Source of the DNA: an uncultured Veillonella sp.
Lineage (GTDB): Bacteria > Bacillota > Negativicutes > Veillonellales > Veillonellaceae
Direction of reading: 5' to 3'
DNA: 5,528 nucleotides
Assembly (NCBI GenBank): GCA_900757715.1
Contig: CAAEOZ010000270.1
Location: forward strand, 1-5,528
In this document: piece by piece, positions 4,888 to 5,528 of the stretch
Layout: each line of letters begins with the position of its first letter
Numbering within the stretch: the stretch's first letter is position 1
The notes under the pieces: model-generated
The model's database searches: none
Told to the model about the DNA's origin: nothing
Seen by the model: the letters and a program-made list of their open reading frames with translations, nothing else
Made by a program: the position numbers and the translations under genes

Positions 4888-5528
4888 ATGGAAGAAACAT
4901 TATTGCTGAAGGATTTGAACTGTGCGAACTGCGCAGCGAAAATTGAAGATCGTATCCGTAAAATGGATGTGGTAGAAACTGCAAACTTTACAATTGCTAC
5001 TCATCAGTTAAAATTGACTGGTTCTTGGGAAGACCGTGAAGCGCTAAAGCGTGATATCCAAGATATTTGTGATGCTATCGAAGAAGGCGTTACAGTGGCA
5101 GATTATGAGCGTAAATCTAAAGCGTCTGTAGATGAACACGGTCATGACCACGATCATGGCAGTGATGCTGTAACAATTGCAGTTATCGTAGCAGGCCTAT
5201 TGTTCATGGCTTACGAAGCGTTGACTACAGTTGTGCCGTCCATTGGCATGCCAGAGTCTATCGAAACTCCAATTTACTATATTGCCTATATCTTACTTGC
5301 GTTCCCAGTATTGCGTATCGCAGGTCGTAATATCCTAAAAGGTGAAGTATTTGATGAAAACTTCTTGATGTCTATCGCTACATTGGGTGCTATTGCTATC
5401 GATGCATTACCTGAGGCCGTAGGTGTTATCTTGTTCTACCGTATTGGTGAGTTCTTCGAAGAAAAAGCAACTGATCGTAGTCGTACAGAAATCATGAACG
5501 CTGTCGATATGCGTCCTCAAGAGGTGCG
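4888..5528 (+). CDS. cadA: Cd/Zn/Pb-type P1B ATPase, N-terminal part (cut by window end)
   Basis: The first 213 codons of a heavy-metal efflux ATPase (CadA/ZntA group) are present and the frame stays open to the edge. An N-terminal metal-binding HMA domain (about 1-72) carries LNCANCAAKIE with Cys12 and Cys15, like the GLDCANCAAKIE of CadA proteins. A linker, DEHGHDHDHG (82-91), with His84, 86, 88 and 90 may bind Zn or Cd. Membrane helices are seen at about 94-114 and 128-145, then the group-typical FDENFLMSIATLGAIAIDALPEAVGVILFYRIGEFFEEKA (155-194). The protein would pump divalent soft metals out of the cell using ATP. The ion-site Cys-Pro-Cys, the DKTGT phosphorylation site and the ATP-binding domain lie beyond the window. 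ATG 4888 is preceded by AAAGGAG (4876-4882) at 5-nt spacing. It is transcribed from the promoter at 4731 under the ArsR-like operator. Confidence 0.92.
   Translation, partial: MEETLLLKDLNCANCAAKIEDRIRKMDVVETANFTIATHQLKLTGSWEDREALKRDIQDICDAIEEGVTVADYERKSKASVDEHGHDHDHGSDAVTIAVIVAGLLFMAYEALTTVVPSIGMPESIETPIYYIAYILLAFPVLRIAGRNILKGEVFDENFLMSIATLGAIAIDALPEAVGVILFYRIGEFFEEKATDRSRTEIMNAVDMRPQEV

Overview
The window looks like chromosomal DNA from a low-GC bacterium of the Firmicutes type. A Veillonella-like member of the Negativicutes is my best guess. This rests on gene content, AT-rich intergenic DNA, strong AGGAGG-type ribosome binding sites and protein style, not on a marker gene, so treat the genus as tentative. 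All genes recognised are on the + strand. No RNA gene, insertion sequence, integrase, CRISPR array or replication origin is visible.

Layout: (1) Positions 1-269 hold no gene. They contain a strong bidirectional terminator (20-90), then an AT-rich stretch with an imperfect 34-bp duplication, one copy of which carries a TATAAT box. (2) A single gene at 270-1055 encodes an acidic 261-aa protein of unknown function, with a possible weak DUF3969-like N-terminal half. It is closed by a textbook terminator (1071-1125) and so appears to be an isolated transcription unit. (3) A probable two-gene DNA-damage-tolerance operon follows: a UvrX/YqjW-like Y-family DNA polymerase (1260-2543) and a small YolD-like partner (2627-2953). 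Its promoter (TTGAAA-N17-TATACT) is overlapped by a perfect 14-bp palindrome, CAAACATATGTTTG, that resembles a Gram-positive LexA box. This suggests SOS control. (4) A 510-aa fused ABC permease plus substrate-binding protein (3137-4669) belongs to the OpuF/EgtU architecture (compatible solute, choline-type or ergothioneine-like ligands). No ATPase gene lies beside it. (5) A 218-bp very AT-rich gap carries a strong promoter (TTGACA-N17-TAAAAT) followed by an ArsR/SmtB-type inverted repeat. It drives the start of a Cd/Zn-type P1B ATPase (4888 onward), which runs off the window's end.

Functionally these are independent stress and transport modules placed side by side: DNA damage tolerance, quaternary-amine or thione uptake, and heavy-metal efflux, plus one unknown gene. 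The most checkable points are the two predicted operators (LexA-like and ArsR-like), the missing ATPase partner, and the unknown gene with its duplicated upstream element. I see no clear evidence for a wholly new multi-gene system.
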